Shown here: piece after piece, positions 29,008-38,564 of the stretch
Layout of the letters: the number at the start of each line of letters is the position of its first letter
Position numbering within the stretch: position 1 is the first letter of the stretch
Assembly: GCA_017640505.1 (NCBI GenBank)
Contig: JAEPQO010000001.1
Span: 760,625 to 824,624 of the forward strand
Length of the DNA: 64,000 nucleotides
Source of the DNA: Rhodospirillales bacterium
Lineage (GTDB): Bacteria; Pseudomonadota; Alphaproteobacteria; Rhodospirillales; Casp-alpha2
Reading direction: 5' to 3'
Translations under genes and position numbers: made by a program
Notes under the pieces: generated by a model
What the model was told of the DNA's origin: nothing
What the model saw: the letters and a program-made list of their open reading frames with translations, nothing else
Database searches by the model: none

Positions 29008-30243
29008 GTGTTGAGCGCTGACGACATCAAAAAATTCTGGGATCTTGTGGTCGACGTCTGGCAGAACGGCGTCGGCGGGGTCGATATCGGCCAGGCGATC
29101 AATGCACTTCTGATCCTTTTCGCGTTCTTCGTGCTGCGTGGTCTTATCGCGAAGTTCCTGGTCGGCTGGCTCAGGCGCATGGCGCAGAGCACCGAGTGGA
29201 AGATCGACGACAACGTCGTCGACGCGATCGCTCCGCCGTTACGCGCGATCCCGGTGGTGTTCGGGATCTTCGTCGCCGCCAATTACATGCAGTTCGAGGG
29301 CGTCGTCGAGACGATTGCCGAGAACGTCACACGCACCTTGATCGCAATTGTCATCTTCTGGGCGATGCTGCGTGCGGTCGGCCCGCTGTCACGGGCGTTC
29401 AAGAGACTCGAAGAGGTGCTGAGCCGCGAACTGATCGACTGGATCATGAAGGCGATGCGCGTTGCCGTGATTTTGGTCGGTGCGGCGACGGTCCTGCAAA
29501 TCTGGGGCATTCAGATCGGCCCCATCATCGCCGGTGCGGGGCTGTTCGGCGTCGCGGTCGCGCTCGGTGCGCAGGACCTGTTCAAGAACCTGATCGCCGG
29601 TATTCTGATTCTCGGTGAAAAGCGGTTCCGCAAGGGGGACTGGATCCGGGTGGAAGGCGTGGTCGAAGGAACCGTCGAGGCCATCGGTTTCCGCTCGACC
29701 ATGGTGCGGCGTTTCGACCAGGCGCCGGTGATGGTGCCGAATGCACAGTTGTCGGATACGGCCGTGACCAACTTTTCCGACATGACCTACCGGCGCATTT
29801 ACTGGCACATAGGTGTCGAATACCGCACCACGGTCGATCAGCTGCGTGAGATACGCGAAGGTATATCCGATTATATCGACAGCAATGACGAGTTCGTTAA
29901 ACCGACCGAGGCATCGACGTTCGTCCGCATCGACCGGTTCAGCGACTCCTCGATCGATATCCTCGTCTATTGCTTTACCTATACGAAGGTTTGGGGCGAA
30001 TGGCTGGAGATCAAGGAACGGCTCGCCTATAAGGTCATGGATATCGTTCACGGTGCCGGTGCCGGATTCGCCTTCCCGTCGACGTCGCTGTACGTCGAAA
30101 GCCTGCCGGAAGACCGGCCTGAAACTTTCGTGCCGCCCGGGACGCGCGGTGATAATACCGGATCCTCTGCCGATAAGGTCCTGACGGCCGAAGAATCGCC
30201 GACCGGGGGCAAAGGGGATGCATCCGGTGGCGACGGTGCCTGA
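29008..30243 (+). CDS. MscS-family mechanosensitive channel
   Basis: 411 residues. Four hydrophobic segments precede the pore helix, which has the glycine/alanine pattern IAGAGLFGVAVALGAQDLFKNLIAGILI near residue 175, the hallmark of MscS TM3. The beta domain follows with GDWIRVEGVVEGTVEAIGFRSTMVR and VPNAQLSDTAVTNFS, then the C-terminal cage. Start is a GTG at 29008, with a TTG at 29011 at better spacing from GGAGAG as alternative. Releases solutes on hypo-osmotic shock. Followed 17 bp later by arsC. Confidence 0.9.
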   Translation: MLSADDIKKFWDLVVDVWQNGVGGVDIGQAINALLILFAFFVLRGLIAKFLVGWLRRMAQSTEWKIDDNVVDAIAPPLRAIPVVFGIFVAANYMQFEGVVETIAENVTRTLIAIVIFWAMLRAVGPLSRAFKRLEEVLSRELIDWIMKAMRVAVILVGAATVLQIWGIQIGPIIAGAGLFGVAVALGAQDLFKNLIAGILILGEKRFRKGDWIRVEGVVEGTVEAIGFRSTMVRRFDQAPVMVPNAQLSDTAVTNFSDMTYRRIYWHIGVEYRTTVDQLREIREGISDYIDSNDEFVKPTEASTFVRIDRFSDSSIDILVYCFTYTKVWGEWLEIKERLAYKVMDIVHGAGAGFAFPSTSLYVESLPEDRPETFVPPGTRGDNTGSSADKVLTAEESPTGGKGDASGGDGA

Positions 30244-30260
30244 CACATTGGGAGATGAAA

Positions 30261-30602
30261 ATGTCCGTAACGATCTATCACAATCCGCGGTGCTCGAAGT
30301 CGCGCCAGACGCTGGCGATCCTCGAGGACAAGAACGTCGATCACGAGGTGGTCGAGTATCTGAACCATCCGCCGTCCCGGACGGAACTGCGGCGTATTCT
30401 CGGCATGCTCGATCTCAAGGCGCATGACATTGTGCGCCGGAAAGATGCGAAGGACGCGGGCCTCGATGTCGCGGCGATGAGCGAACCCGAGTTGCTCGAC
30501 GCGATGGTCAATATTCCGATCATCATCGAACGGCCGATCGTTGTGGCCGGCGACAAGGCGGTCATTGGCCGGCCGCCGGAAAACGTGCTCTCTATAATTT
30601 GA
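30261..30602 (+). CDS. arsC: ArsC/Spx-family arsenate reductase (glutaredoxin type)
   Basis: 113 residues. Catalytic cysteine in NPRCSKSRQTL near residue 10 and the C-terminal IERPIVVAGDKAVIGRPPE with the conserved arginine define the glutathione and glutaredoxin dependent arsenate reductase fold. No ars operon neighbours (ArsB, ArsR) exist here, so it may act generally on thiols. The ATG at 30261 is six bases after GGGAG; the ATG at 30255 is abutted by that site. Confidence 0.88.
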   Translation: MSVTIYHNPRCSKSRQTLAILEDKNVDHEVVEYLNHPPSRTELRRILGMLDLKAHDIVRRKDAKDAGLDVAAMSEPELLDAMVNIPIIIERPIVVAGDKAVIGRPPENVLSII

Positions 30603-30717
30603 GTAAAATCCGGCGCAAATAAGCGCAGGCCCTTGCGCATGGCCGTCGGCCGCGCTTGCGGTCGGGGCAAAGCCCTTGCAATATGCGCTGACGGGTATCC
30701 AACGGGGGGCAGCCGGT

Positions 30718-32238
30718 ATGGCGAAACAGTCCGCGAAGGCAGGTGCCGCGCCGAAAAAGCGCGCCAAGGCGGTCCTTCGTCCGCGTGAAAAAGAAGCGCC
30801 GGCGCCGGTACAGTCGAAGCCGCATACCGTCGATCCCGAAAAGCTCGAAATCTGGCGTTCGCTGCCCGAAGATCAGCGCGTCGCGCTGCGCGAACGGGAA
30901 GCGGTCCGCATGTTCAATGTGGCGGCCACGCTTCACCGCGAAGGCAAGCTCGAGGAAGCGGTCGATTCCTACGGTAAGTCGCTGCTGCTCAATCCGAAGC
31001 AGTCCGACGTCTACAACAATATGGGCGTCGCGCTCCGCTCGCTGGGCAAGCTCGAAGCCGCGGTCGCGTGCTATCGCCGCTCGCTGGTGCTGAAGCCCAA
31101 CAACTCGGGCGTCTATTCCAACATGGGCAATGCGCTCCGTGAACTGGGCCGGCTCGAGGTGGCGATGGCGTCGCATCAGCAGGCCGTCAGGCTCGCGCCG
31201 CGTTCGACGGAAGCGTATTACAACCTCGGCCTCGTGTTGCGCGATCTGGGGCAGACGGACGCCGCGCTGAGCTGCCTCGACAAGGCGCTGGCGCTCAACG
31301 AAAACCATGTCGACTGCCAATGGGACCGGGCGCTGACGCTCCTCGAAATGGGCCGGCTCGAAGAAGGTTTCGACGCCTATGAAAGCCGTTGGCTGCTGGA
31401 CCGCAGCCCGCCGCGCGAATTCGACAAACCGCGCTGGGATGGTTCCGAACTCAAGGGCAAGACGGTGCTCGTGCACCACGAGCAGGGCTTCGGCGATATG
31501 ATCCAGTTCGCCCGCTACCTGCCGATGATCAAGGAACGCGGCGGCCAGGTCGTGGTCGAGGTGCAGCCCGAACTGGCGCGGCTGATCGGTTCGGTCGACG
31601 GCGTATCCAAGGTATTCAACCGGGGCCAGGTGCCGCCGAAGTTCGATTTCTGGATTCCGATGATGTCGCTCGCCAACGTGTTCGGCACGGGCAAGGACTC
31701 CATCCCGGCGGACGTCCCTTATGTCGGCCCGCTCGATCCGGGTGCCGTGCAACTGCCGTCGTCGCTGGGCCGCATCAAGCGGGTCGGGATCGCCTGGGCG
31801 GGACGGCCGACGCACCGGAACGACACAAACCGGTCGGCCGGGTTCAAGCATTTCATCGAAATTCTCGGCCTGCCGGGTTTGTCCGTCTATTCGCTGCAAA
31901 AGGGACCGGCCGCCGCCGACATCGCCGAGCACGGCTGTGGCGCGCTGGTCAACGACATCGGCGACCGGCTCCGGGATTTCTCGGATACCGCAGCCGTGAT
32001 CAATCAACTCGACCTCGTGATTACGGTCGATACCGCGCTCGCGCACCTCGCCGGCGCGATGGGCAAACCGGTCTGGGTGGCGGTGCCGTTCTCGCCGGAC
32101 TGGCGCTGGATGCGCGGCACGGACAAATCACCGTGGTATCCGAGCATGCGGCTGTTCCGCCAGAAGCGCCACGGCGCCTGGGCCGGCGTTTTCGGCGATA
32201 TCCGCCGCGCGCTGCGTGACGAGATCGTCGAGCAATAG
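30718..32238 (+). CDS. TPR protein with glycosyltransferase-9-like domain
   Basis: 506 residues. A basic, proline-rich N-terminus is followed by about five tetratricopeptide repeats (residues 60-230), each with the usual N-x-G-x-A-L-x-x-L-G pattern and P ending, for example DVYNNMGVALRSLGKLEAAV. From residue 250 the protein matches GT9 ADP-heptose transferase-like C-terminal domains of TPR proteins: VHHEQGFGDMIQFARYLPM, RVGIAWAGRPTHRNDTNRS, and VITVDTALAHLAGAMGKPVWV. A role in protein or cell-surface glycosylation is plausible. The ATG at 30718 follows a G-rich site. Confidence 0.78.
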   Translation: MAKQSAKAGAAPKKRAKAVLRPREKEAPAPVQSKPHTVDPEKLEIWRSLPEDQRVALREREAVRMFNVAATLHREGKLEEAVDSYGKSLLLNPKQSDVYNNMGVALRSLGKLEAAVACYRRSLVLKPNNSGVYSNMGNALRELGRLEVAMASHQQAVRLAPRSTEAYYNLGLVLRDLGQTDAALSCLDKALALNENHVDCQWDRALTLLEMGRLEEGFDAYESRWLLDRSPPREFDKPRWDGSELKGKTVLVHHEQGFGDMIQFARYLPMIKERGGQVVVEVQPELARLIGSVDGVSKVFNRGQVPPKFDFWIPMMSLANVFGTGKDSIPADVPYVGPLDPGAVQLPSSLGRIKRVGIAWAGRPTHRNDTNRSAGFKHFIEILGLPGLSVYSLQKGPAAADIAEHGCGALVNDIGDRLRDFSDTAAVINQLDLVITVDTALAHLAGAMGKPVWVAVPFSPDWRWMRGTDKSPWYPSMRLFRQKRHGAWAGVFGDIRRALRDEIVEQ

Positions 32239-32330
32239 CCACCCCGCGCGGCGCCATCCGTTAACACCATCTTTACTCCTTGAAGGCCACCATAGGGGCG
32301 CCTGGGCGCGTGTCCGTATAGGAGAGACGG

Positions 32331-34217
32331 GTGGCAACCAAAGAGTATAAATCCGGCGACATTTTGCTCGCCGAAGGCAGCGTGCCGGATACCGCGTACC
32401 GTATCGTACAAGGGTCGGTCGAGATGACGCGCGAGCTGGACGGCATGTCCATGCCGACCGCCGTGCTCGACCGCGGATCCCTGATCGGTGCCGAGGAACT
32501 GGTCGACGGCCGCGCCATGGAAGACACGGCACAGGCTCTCGGCAACCTTGTTGTCGAACAGATCTCCAAGGAACAGGCTTCACGGCTGCTTGGCCGGCAA
32601 CCGGCAAAGAAAGACGCGCCGGCCAAGAAGGCCGTGCGCAGAGCCGTCGCCGATGAAAAGCCGCAGACATCGCCGTCACGCGCGCTGGTCGCGCTGTCGT
32701 CGCAATCGGATACGGAATATACGGTCGAGGACCCGGCATCGAGCGTGCTCAAGCCCGGTTTGCTGCGCCGGATTCTCAAGCCCGAATTCGCTGATGTCTA
32801 CGACCGGCTCGACGTGCGCGTGTCCGCGCTCGATGGCGAAGGCGGCGAACAGGCGGCACAGCACCTCATTTCCGAACTCTCCAAGCGCCGCGGCATCCGC
32901 GCCCGGGCGATGAATGCCAAGGTCGCGCTCGACTTCGAGAGCGATCCTGTTGCCGCGATGCGCGACCTCAAGAAGGCCTCCGAACGCTGGCTGCTGGACC
33001 AGGGGGGCGACATTGTGATCTGGGGCGCCGTGGTGCCGGGCGGGCAGCTGCTGCATCTGCGTTTGTTCGTGCGCGAGGATCCGGCGGTCGATCAGTTCCG
33101 CATGGGCGACGGCTGGACGCTTCTTATTCTGCCGATGCCGCTGGATGCGGCGGCATCGCACCGGTTGCACGCGGCACTTCTGGCGGCGCTTCGCACCAAG
33201 CAGGCAGGGAAGATCCTGACGGTGCGCCGCGACCTGGACGTGCTGCTGCTGGATGCGCGTGAGCAGATATTGAAGGAGGTGCCGGGCCTGGATCCACTGT
33301 CCCGCGCCGAGGAACGGGCGACGGTGGCACGGACCTTCGCCAGCGCGACCCGCTTCAAGCGTCGCGCCGACGATGCACAGGCGGCCATGTCGCTGTTCGA
33401 TACGGCGCTGGAAGCTTTCAGCGCCGAGAAGACACCGCTGGAATGGGCCTTCGCGCATCGCGACCGGGCTTTCCTGGGGCAGTTCATCGCCGAGCGGACC
33501 AACGATACCGGCGCGCTTGAGGCATCGATCAACGATCTTGAGGATGCGCTCAAGGTCGTCGGGCCCAACACCTTTCCGCACGACTGGGCGGCCATGAACA
33601 ACCGCCTCGGTCTCGCGCTATACCGCCTAGATTTCGACAACGGCGATGCCGATACGCTGGAACATGCGCTGCACGCGTTCAGGAACGCGCTCACGGTGTA
33701 TGACCGGAAGTCGACGCCCAATGAGTGGGCCGAGGCCATGGGACATTTCGGGCAGGTAGCCCTGGTCATCGGCCGCGAAAACCGCGATGCGGCGATGCTT
33801 CTTCAGGCGGTCGAGGCCTGCAACGCCGTCGTCTCCGCCCGCGACCGCCGGAACATGCCGCTACACTGGGCGTCGGCGCAGAACAATCTCGGCTCCGCGC
33901 TGTTTCTGTACGGCCGTGTTGCCGGGGATACGAGTGCCCTCGAAGGGGCGCGCGATGCGTTTCGCACGGCACGCGCCATCTATGTCGAAAAAGGCGCCGA
34001 GCGGCTGGCTGCCGTTGCCGAGAAGAATCTGGGGCATGTCGACAAGGCCATGTCACGGCGCAAGAGACGCGAAACGCCGCCGGAACTGCCGTGGGAAGGT
34101 CAGCAGGGCGAGCCGCCCCCGCTGCCATGGGAATTCGGCCCCGGCGCCAGCGGCGGATCGCCGCAGCCGAAGCTCAAGCGCGATAACGACATCTGGCTCG
34201 ATGAACGTCTGCGCTAG
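32331..34217 (+). CDS. cNMP-binding-like and TPR repeat protein
   Basis: 628 residues starting at GTG after GGAGAGAC. Residues 1-85 resemble a cyclic-nucleotide-binding beta roll (YKSGDILLAEGSVPDTAYRIVQGSVEM) without a clear phosphate cassette. Residues 85-140 are a lysine and alanine rich linker. A globular middle part to about residue 330 is unassigned; then come TPR-like repeats of the WA-x-x-x-N-x-L-G-x-A-L type (DWAAMNNRLGLALYRL, HWASAQNNLGSALFL). The end is proline-rich, with two PWE elements. It follows the TPR-GT9 gene by 92 bp; a shared role is inferred. Function unknown. Confidence 0.62.
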   Translation: MATKEYKSGDILLAEGSVPDTAYRIVQGSVEMTRELDGMSMPTAVLDRGSLIGAEELVDGRAMEDTAQALGNLVVEQISKEQASRLLGRQPAKKDAPAKKAVRRAVADEKPQTSPSRALVALSSQSDTEYTVEDPASSVLKPGLLRRILKPEFADVYDRLDVRVSALDGEGGEQAAQHLISELSKRRGIRARAMNAKVALDFESDPVAAMRDLKKASERWLLDQGGDIVIWGAVVPGGQLLHLRLFVREDPAVDQFRMGDGWTLLILPMPLDAAASHRLHAALLAALRTKQAGKILTVRRDLDVLLLDAREQILKEVPGLDPLSRAEERATVARTFASATRFKRRADDAQAAMSLFDTALEAFSAEKTPLEWAFAHRDRAFLGQFIAERTNDTGALEASINDLEDALKVVGPNTFPHDWAAMNNRLGLALYRLDFDNGDADTLEHALHAFRNALTVYDRKSTPNEWAEAMGHFGQVALVIGRENRDAAMLLQAVEACNAVVSARDRRNMPLHWASAQNNLGSALFLYGRVAGDTSALEGARDAFRTARAIYVEKGAERLAAVAEKNLGHVDKAMSRRKRRETPPELPWEGQQGEPPPLPWEFGPGASGGSPQPKLKRDNDIWLDERLR

Positions 34218-34279
34218 GTTTACGCCGATTTGACGCGCCACAACTTGAAACCGTTCGGGCGCGGGTGTATTTCCGAGAT

Positions 34280-34516
34280 ATGAAAGACGATGTGAACAAG
34301 TTCGATATCGACGGAGTCGTCTGGCGCCAGCCGGACGGGGATCTGGTATCGTGCGAGGAAAAGCTGGTGGTGCTGCGCGAGAACCTGGACGAGATCCGCC
34401 AGGAATGTCAGGACGCGCTCGAGGATGCGGTCCTCATGGGCTGTGACGAAAAACAGGTCCGTGACGTGCTGGAACAGATCGTCCGCGACATCGTCAATCC
34501 ATACCCGCAGAAATAA
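34280..34516 (+). CDS. small hypothetical protein
   Basis: 78 acidic residues, cytosolic, mostly helical (LRENLDEIRQECQDALEDAV). Two cysteines lie at about residues 24 and 54. I do not recognise a family. The ATG at 34280 gives a compact protein starting MKDDVNKFDIDG; a GTG at 34265 is the longer option. It ends 14 bp before the convergent CBS gene. Codon bias is like its neighbours, which favours a real gene. Confidence 0.5.
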   Translation: MKDDVNKFDIDGVVWRQPDGDLVSCEEKLVVLRENLDEIRQECQDALEDAVLMGCDEKQVRDVLEQIVRDIVNPYPQK

Positions 34517-34530
34517 CGCCGGCCTTTCAA

Positions 34531-34956
34531 TCAGGCATTCGACGCGAAGTGCCGCACGAGGTCGCTCGCGCTGATCATGCCCGCAAGGTAACCGTCCTCG
34601 ACGATCGGCAGGTGCCGGATGTGTTTTTCGGCCATCAGTTTGGCGACGTCGACGACACTGTCCTGATCCGAACACGTCAGCACATCGCGCGCCATAAACA
34701 TGTCGACCGGCATATTGAGGGCGTGATTGCCGTGTTCGTAGAGTGCCCGCACGACGTCGCGTTCGGAGATGACGCCCGCAAGTGCGCCGTCGCTCGCGAT
34801 GACCATGGTCAGGCCGATCTTGTGTTCCGCCAGAAAGTCGACGGCTTCTCGCAGGGGCCGGCCTGCCGGGACATGCAGCACGAAATCCTCGTTAACGCCT
34901 TTGACGTCTTTCACGGACGTGTCGTCATAGGCGCGGCGCCTTTGATCCGCGTCCAT
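34531..34956 (-). CDS. tandem CBS-domain protein
   Basis: 141 residues made of one CBS pair (Bateman module) and nothing else. The first CBS ends with TMVIASDGALAGVISERDVVRALYEHG and the second with RHLPIVEDGYLAGMISASDLVRHFA; both hold the S/T-x-x-D ribose contact. Such proteins bind adenine nucleotides and tune partner enzymes; the partner is not evident. The ATG is five bases after GGAGGAA. Confidence 0.85.
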   Translation of the reverse strand: MDADQRRRAYDDTSVKDVKGVNEDFVLHVPAGRPLREAVDFLAEHKIGLTMVIASDGALAGVISERDVVRALYEHGNHALNMPVDMFMARDVLTCSDQDSVVDVAKLMAEKHIRHLPIVEDGYLAGMISASDLVRHFASNA

Positions 34957-35087
34957 CTGCGTTCCTCCGGTTGTTAGAACCGCTAAAAGCTTCCGCACAT
35001 CCATGTCGGCGGTCAACGTTACAATCGTAATATTAAGTTTCACGAAGGACCTTTTGCGGCGGGCGCGAAGTCATTACGCTCTCGGCC

Positions 35088-35996
35088 ATGGACCTCCGCC
35101 ATCTCAAGACGCTGATCGCCATTGCCGAGCACGGCTCGTTCGCTGCTGCGGGCGATGCCATCGGCCTGACCCAGTCGGCGGTCAGCCTTCACGTGAAGGC
35201 GCTTGAGGACGATCTCGAAACCAAACTGTTCGACCGCACGACGCGGCCGCCGCGCCTGAATACGCGGGGCCGCAACCTCGTCGACCGCGCCCGCGAGATC
35301 GTCGAAAAATGCGAAAGCCTGACCGATATCGTCAGTGGCGAGGCACTGACCGGCAGCCTCGATATAGGGTCGGTGCCGACCTTGATGTCAGGTATATTGC
35401 CACCCGCGTTGAGCGCGCTTCGCGCCGGTCATCCCGATCTGCGTATCCGTGTTTCGAGCGGCCTTTCCGCGGACCTTGTGGGGCGTGTGCACAAGGGCGA
35501 ACTCGACGCCGCCGTCGTGACCGAACCGTCCCAGCTGCAGACCGGGCTAAGCTGGCACATGTTCGCCGAGGAACCTTTGATGGTCATCGCGCCAAAGGGA
35601 ACGCGGGGGTCGACCGACCGCGAATTGCTGGATGCGGGGCCGTTCATCCGGTTCCAGCGTTTTGCCTGGGCGGGGCGGTTGATCGACACGCACCTGAAGG
35701 ACAGGGGCATCCGCGTCAACACGGGGATGGAGATCGACTCGCTCGAAGCCATTGCCTCGATGGTCCAGCATGGCTTGGGTGTTTCCGTGGTGCCGGACCG
35801 GGCCGGTGCCGACCTGCCGGCGGATATCGAGAAAATGCCGTTCGGCGATCCGCCGCTCTGCCGTGTGATCGGCGTCGTCGAACGGCGCGACAATCCGAAG
35901 GCGCACCTGACGCGGGCATTGGTCGAGATCCTGAGCGGTCTCGCCGGCGACAAGCGGCCGAAGCGACTCTCCGCGCGGCAGAAGGATGAAAAATAA
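35088..35996 (+). CDS. LysR-family transcriptional regulator
   Basis: 302 residues. Winged helix at the N-terminus (MDLRHLKTLIAIAEHGSFAAA then GLTQSAVSLHVKALEDDL), effector domain from residue 90 with GSLDIGSVPTLMSGILPPAL and a C-terminal EAIASMVQHGLGVSVVPD block. It is transcribed in the same direction as the CaiB operon 97 bp downstream, so it may regulate it; the gap is AT-rich and holds a likely promoter. Confidence 0.88.
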   Translation: MDLRHLKTLIAIAEHGSFAAAGDAIGLTQSAVSLHVKALEDDLETKLFDRTTRPPRLNTRGRNLVDRAREIVEKCESLTDIVSGEALTGSLDIGSVPTLMSGILPPALSALRAGHPDLRIRVSSGLSADLVGRVHKGELDAAVVTEPSQLQTGLSWHMFAEEPLMVIAPKGTRGSTDRELLDAGPFIRFQRFAWAGRLIDTHLKDRGIRVNTGMEIDSLEAIASMVQHGLGVSVVPDRAGADLPADIEKMPFGDPPLCRVIGVVERRDNPKAHLTRALVEILSGLAGDKRPKRLSARQKDEK

Positions 35997-36093
35997 TCAA
36001 GTTTACCGATATAATTATTCGTTTTTATCAAGAAAAGCCATCGGCTAAAACCAACTTGGCGCTGCCGCGCCGCTCATACACAAGGGAAGATCC

Positions 36094-37320
36094 ATGACGA
36101 CCAATACCGGCCCCCTCCAGGGCATCCGAATTCTCGACCTGACGCGCATCCTTGCGGGACCGACCTGTACCCAGCTGCTGGGCGACATGGGCGCCGACAT
36201 CATCAAGGTCGAAAAGCCGGGTTCTGGCGACGATACGCGTGGCTGGGGGCCGCCGTACCTCAAGGACAAGGAGGGCGCCGATACCCGCGAAAGCGCCTAT
36301 TACATGGCGTCGAACCGCAACAAGCGATCCGTCACCGTCGATATTACGAAGCCCGAAGGCGTGCGCCTGGTCAAAGACCTGCTGAAGCACTGCGACGCGA
36401 TCTGCCACAACTTCAAGGTCGGCGGGCTGGATAAATACGGCCTCGGTTACGATGACATTCACGCTGAATATCCGGACAAGGTCTATCTGCACATTTCCGG
36501 TTTCGGGCGCACGGGGCCTTACGCAAAGCGTGCCGGTTACGACATGCTGGCTCAGGGCATGGGCGGGATCATGAGCCTGACGGGGCCGGTCGACGGCGAT
36601 CCGCACAAGGTCGGGACCGGCATCTCGGATGTCATGTGCGGCATGTACGCGACGTCGGCGCTCTTGGCAGCACTTCGCCACCGGGACAAAACCGGGCAGG
36701 GGCAACTGATCGATCTCGCGCTGCTCGACAGTACCGTGGCGTGGCTGATCAACGAGGGCGTCAACTACCTGACGCACGGGCATCCGAACGTGCGCCGCGG
36801 CAACGCGCATTCCAACATCGTGCCCTATGACGTTTATCCGACGGCGGATGGCTACGTGATCCTCGCCATCGGTAACGATGGTCAGTTCCAAAAGTTCTGT
36901 GACTTCGTCGGCAAGCCGGAAATGGCCACCGACGAGCGCTTCCTGACCAATGACATGCGGGTCCGCAACCGTGACGTGATCACGCCGCTGATGCGCCAGA
37001 TCACGGTGATGAAGACCACCGAAGAATGGGTCACGGGGCTGGCGCCGCTGGGCGTGCCGTCGGCGCCCGTGAACACCGTGCCGATGGCGTTCGAGGATCC
37101 GCAGATCCAGCATCGAGGCATGAGGATCGAGATGGATCATCCGATCGCCGCCGACGGCAAGTGCCGTCTGATCGGCAATCCGATAAAATATTCCGAGACG
37201 CCCGTTTCATACCGGCGGCCGCCGCCGATGATGGGCGAGCATACCGACGAGGTTCTTGAGGAACTTCTGAACCTCGACCAGGCCGCGCGCGACAAGCTGC
37301 GCGAAGACGGCATTTTGTAA
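36094..37320 (+). CDS. CaiB/BaiF (class III) CoA-transferase
   Basis: 408 residues moving CoA between acids by a family III mechanism. Opening block GIRILDLTRILAGPTCTQLLGDMGADIIKVEKPGSGD, then YYMASNRNKRSVTVDITKPEG; the catalytic aspartate is expected in the block around residue 170 (QGQLIDLALLDSTVAWLINEG). The family includes carnitine, formyl, succinyl and mesaconyl transferases; the acid pair is unknown. It is followed 12 bp on by an acyl-CoA dehydrogenase and then a ThDP enzyme, giving a three-gene operon. Confidence 0.9.
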   Translation: MTTNTGPLQGIRILDLTRILAGPTCTQLLGDMGADIIKVEKPGSGDDTRGWGPPYLKDKEGADTRESAYYMASNRNKRSVTVDITKPEGVRLVKDLLKHCDAICHNFKVGGLDKYGLGYDDIHAEYPDKVYLHISGFGRTGPYAKRAGYDMLAQGMGGIMSLTGPVDGDPHKVGTGISDVMCGMYATSALLAALRHRDKTGQGQLIDLALLDSTVAWLINEGVNYLTHGHPNVRRGNAHSNIVPYDVYPTADGYVILAIGNDGQFQKFCDFVGKPEMATDERFLTNDMRVRNRDVITPLMRQITVMKTTEEWVTGLAPLGVPSAPVNTVPMAFEDPQIQHRGMRIEMDHPIAADGKCRLIGNPIKYSETPVSYRRPPPMMGEHTDEVLEELLNLDQAARDKLREDGIL

Positions 37321-37332
37321 GGGAGCCGATCC

Positions 37333-38550
37333 ATGTTTCAGCTGACGGACGAACAACTCGAACTTCAAGCGACGGCACGCACACTCGCGCGCGATGTGAT
37401 CGCCGACCGTGCCGCGGACATCGACAAGTCGGAAGAGTATCCCTGGCATAATGTCGAGGAACTGGCCAAGGCCGGGCTGACCGGCATGACGATCCCGAAA
37501 GAATGGGGCGGGCGCGGATTTTCGTTTCTGCACGCGGTGCTGGTGGTCGAGGAAATGGCCAAGGTCTGCGGCGTCACGGGCCGGATCGTCGTCGAGTGCA
37601 ACATGGGCGCGGTCAGCGCCATCATGCGCTATGGCTCAGACGAGCAGAAAAAGCTCGCTGCCGAGTTGGTGCTTGCCGGTGACAAGCCGGCGATCTGCAT
37701 CACCGAGCCGGAGGCAGGTTCCGCGGCAACGGAAATGACGACGACGGCCGTCAAGAAAGACGGCGGCTATGTCATCAACGGCCGCAAGCACTGGATCACC
37801 GGCGGCGGCGTTTCGAAGCTGCACCTGATCTTTGCCCGCGTGATCGAGAACGGAAACGACATGGGCATCGGCGGTTTCATTGCCATTCGCGGCGAGGCCG
37901 ACGGTCTTCGTGTCGGCACGCGCGAGCCGGCGATGGGCCTCCGTGCCATTCCGGAATGCGAGATGATCTTCGAAGACCTGTTTGTGCCGGAAAGTATGGC
38001 GCTGATCCCACCGGAAGGGATCAAGCGCGGCTTCGCCGGTTTGATGAATGCCTACAACTCGCAGCGCGTCGGTGCCGCGACGGTGGCGCTCGGCATCGCC
38101 GAGGGTGCTTATGAAAACGCGCTTGCCTACGCCGGCGAACGCGAACAGTTCGGCCGCCCCATCGCCGAGTTCCAGGGGCTGCAGTGGATGCTGGCGGACA
38201 TGTCCGTCGGCCTCGCCGCGTCGCAGGCGCTGGTCTACAAGGCGGCCGCCTCCGCCGAGACGACCGAGGGCGGCTTCCCGGACATGCTGATGGCCGCGCA
38301 GGCCAAGATTCTCGCTTCCGAAACCGCGATCAAGGTGACGTCCGATGCGTTGCAGGTATTCGGCGCCGCCGGCTATTCACGCAACCGTCCGATGGAACGC
38401 ATGTACCGCGACGCGCGTATGTTCACGATTGGCGGCGGTACGGCGCAGGTGCTGCGGAACCTCGTCGCCGGCAAGATTCTCGACCGCAAGCTGCCGCAGA
38501 CCCGCGGCGGTTATCTGAAACTGGCCGAGCGCGCCCGCGCCGCCGAATAA
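37333..38550 (+). CDS. acyl-CoA dehydrogenase
   Basis: 405-residue flavoenzyme. Marks: CITEPEAGSAATEMTTTAVKKDGGYVINGRKHWITGGGVS (beta domain, FAD site), YAGEREQFGRPIAEFQGLQWMLADM, and QVFGAAGYSRNRPMERMYRDARMFTIGGGTAQVLRNL near the C-terminus. It sits between the CoA-transferase and the ThDP gene with gaps of 12 and 14 bp, so the three are one operon. It likely acts on the CoA ester made by the transferase. Confidence 0.9.
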   Translation: MFQLTDEQLELQATARTLARDVIADRAADIDKSEEYPWHNVEELAKAGLTGMTIPKEWGGRGFSFLHAVLVVEEMAKVCGVTGRIVVECNMGAVSAIMRYGSDEQKKLAAELVLAGDKPAICITEPEAGSAATEMTTTAVKKDGGYVINGRKHWITGGGVSKLHLIFARVIENGNDMGIGGFIAIRGEADGLRVGTREPAMGLRAIPECEMIFEDLFVPESMALIPPEGIKRGFAGLMNAYNSQRVGAATVALGIAEGAYENALAYAGEREQFGRPIAEFQGLQWMLADMSVGLAASQALVYKAAASAETTEGGFPDMLMAAQAKILASETAIKVTSDALQVFGAAGYSRNRPMERMYRDARMFTIGGGTAQVLRNLVAGKILDRKLPQTRGGYLKLAERARAAE

Positions 38551-38564
38551 GGAACGAACAACGC

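Noticed and set aside
30592-32046. 484-codon minus-strand frame opposite the TPR-GT9 gene
   Set aside because: Repeats in it mirror the TPR repeats on the other strand; there is no ribosome site or family pattern.
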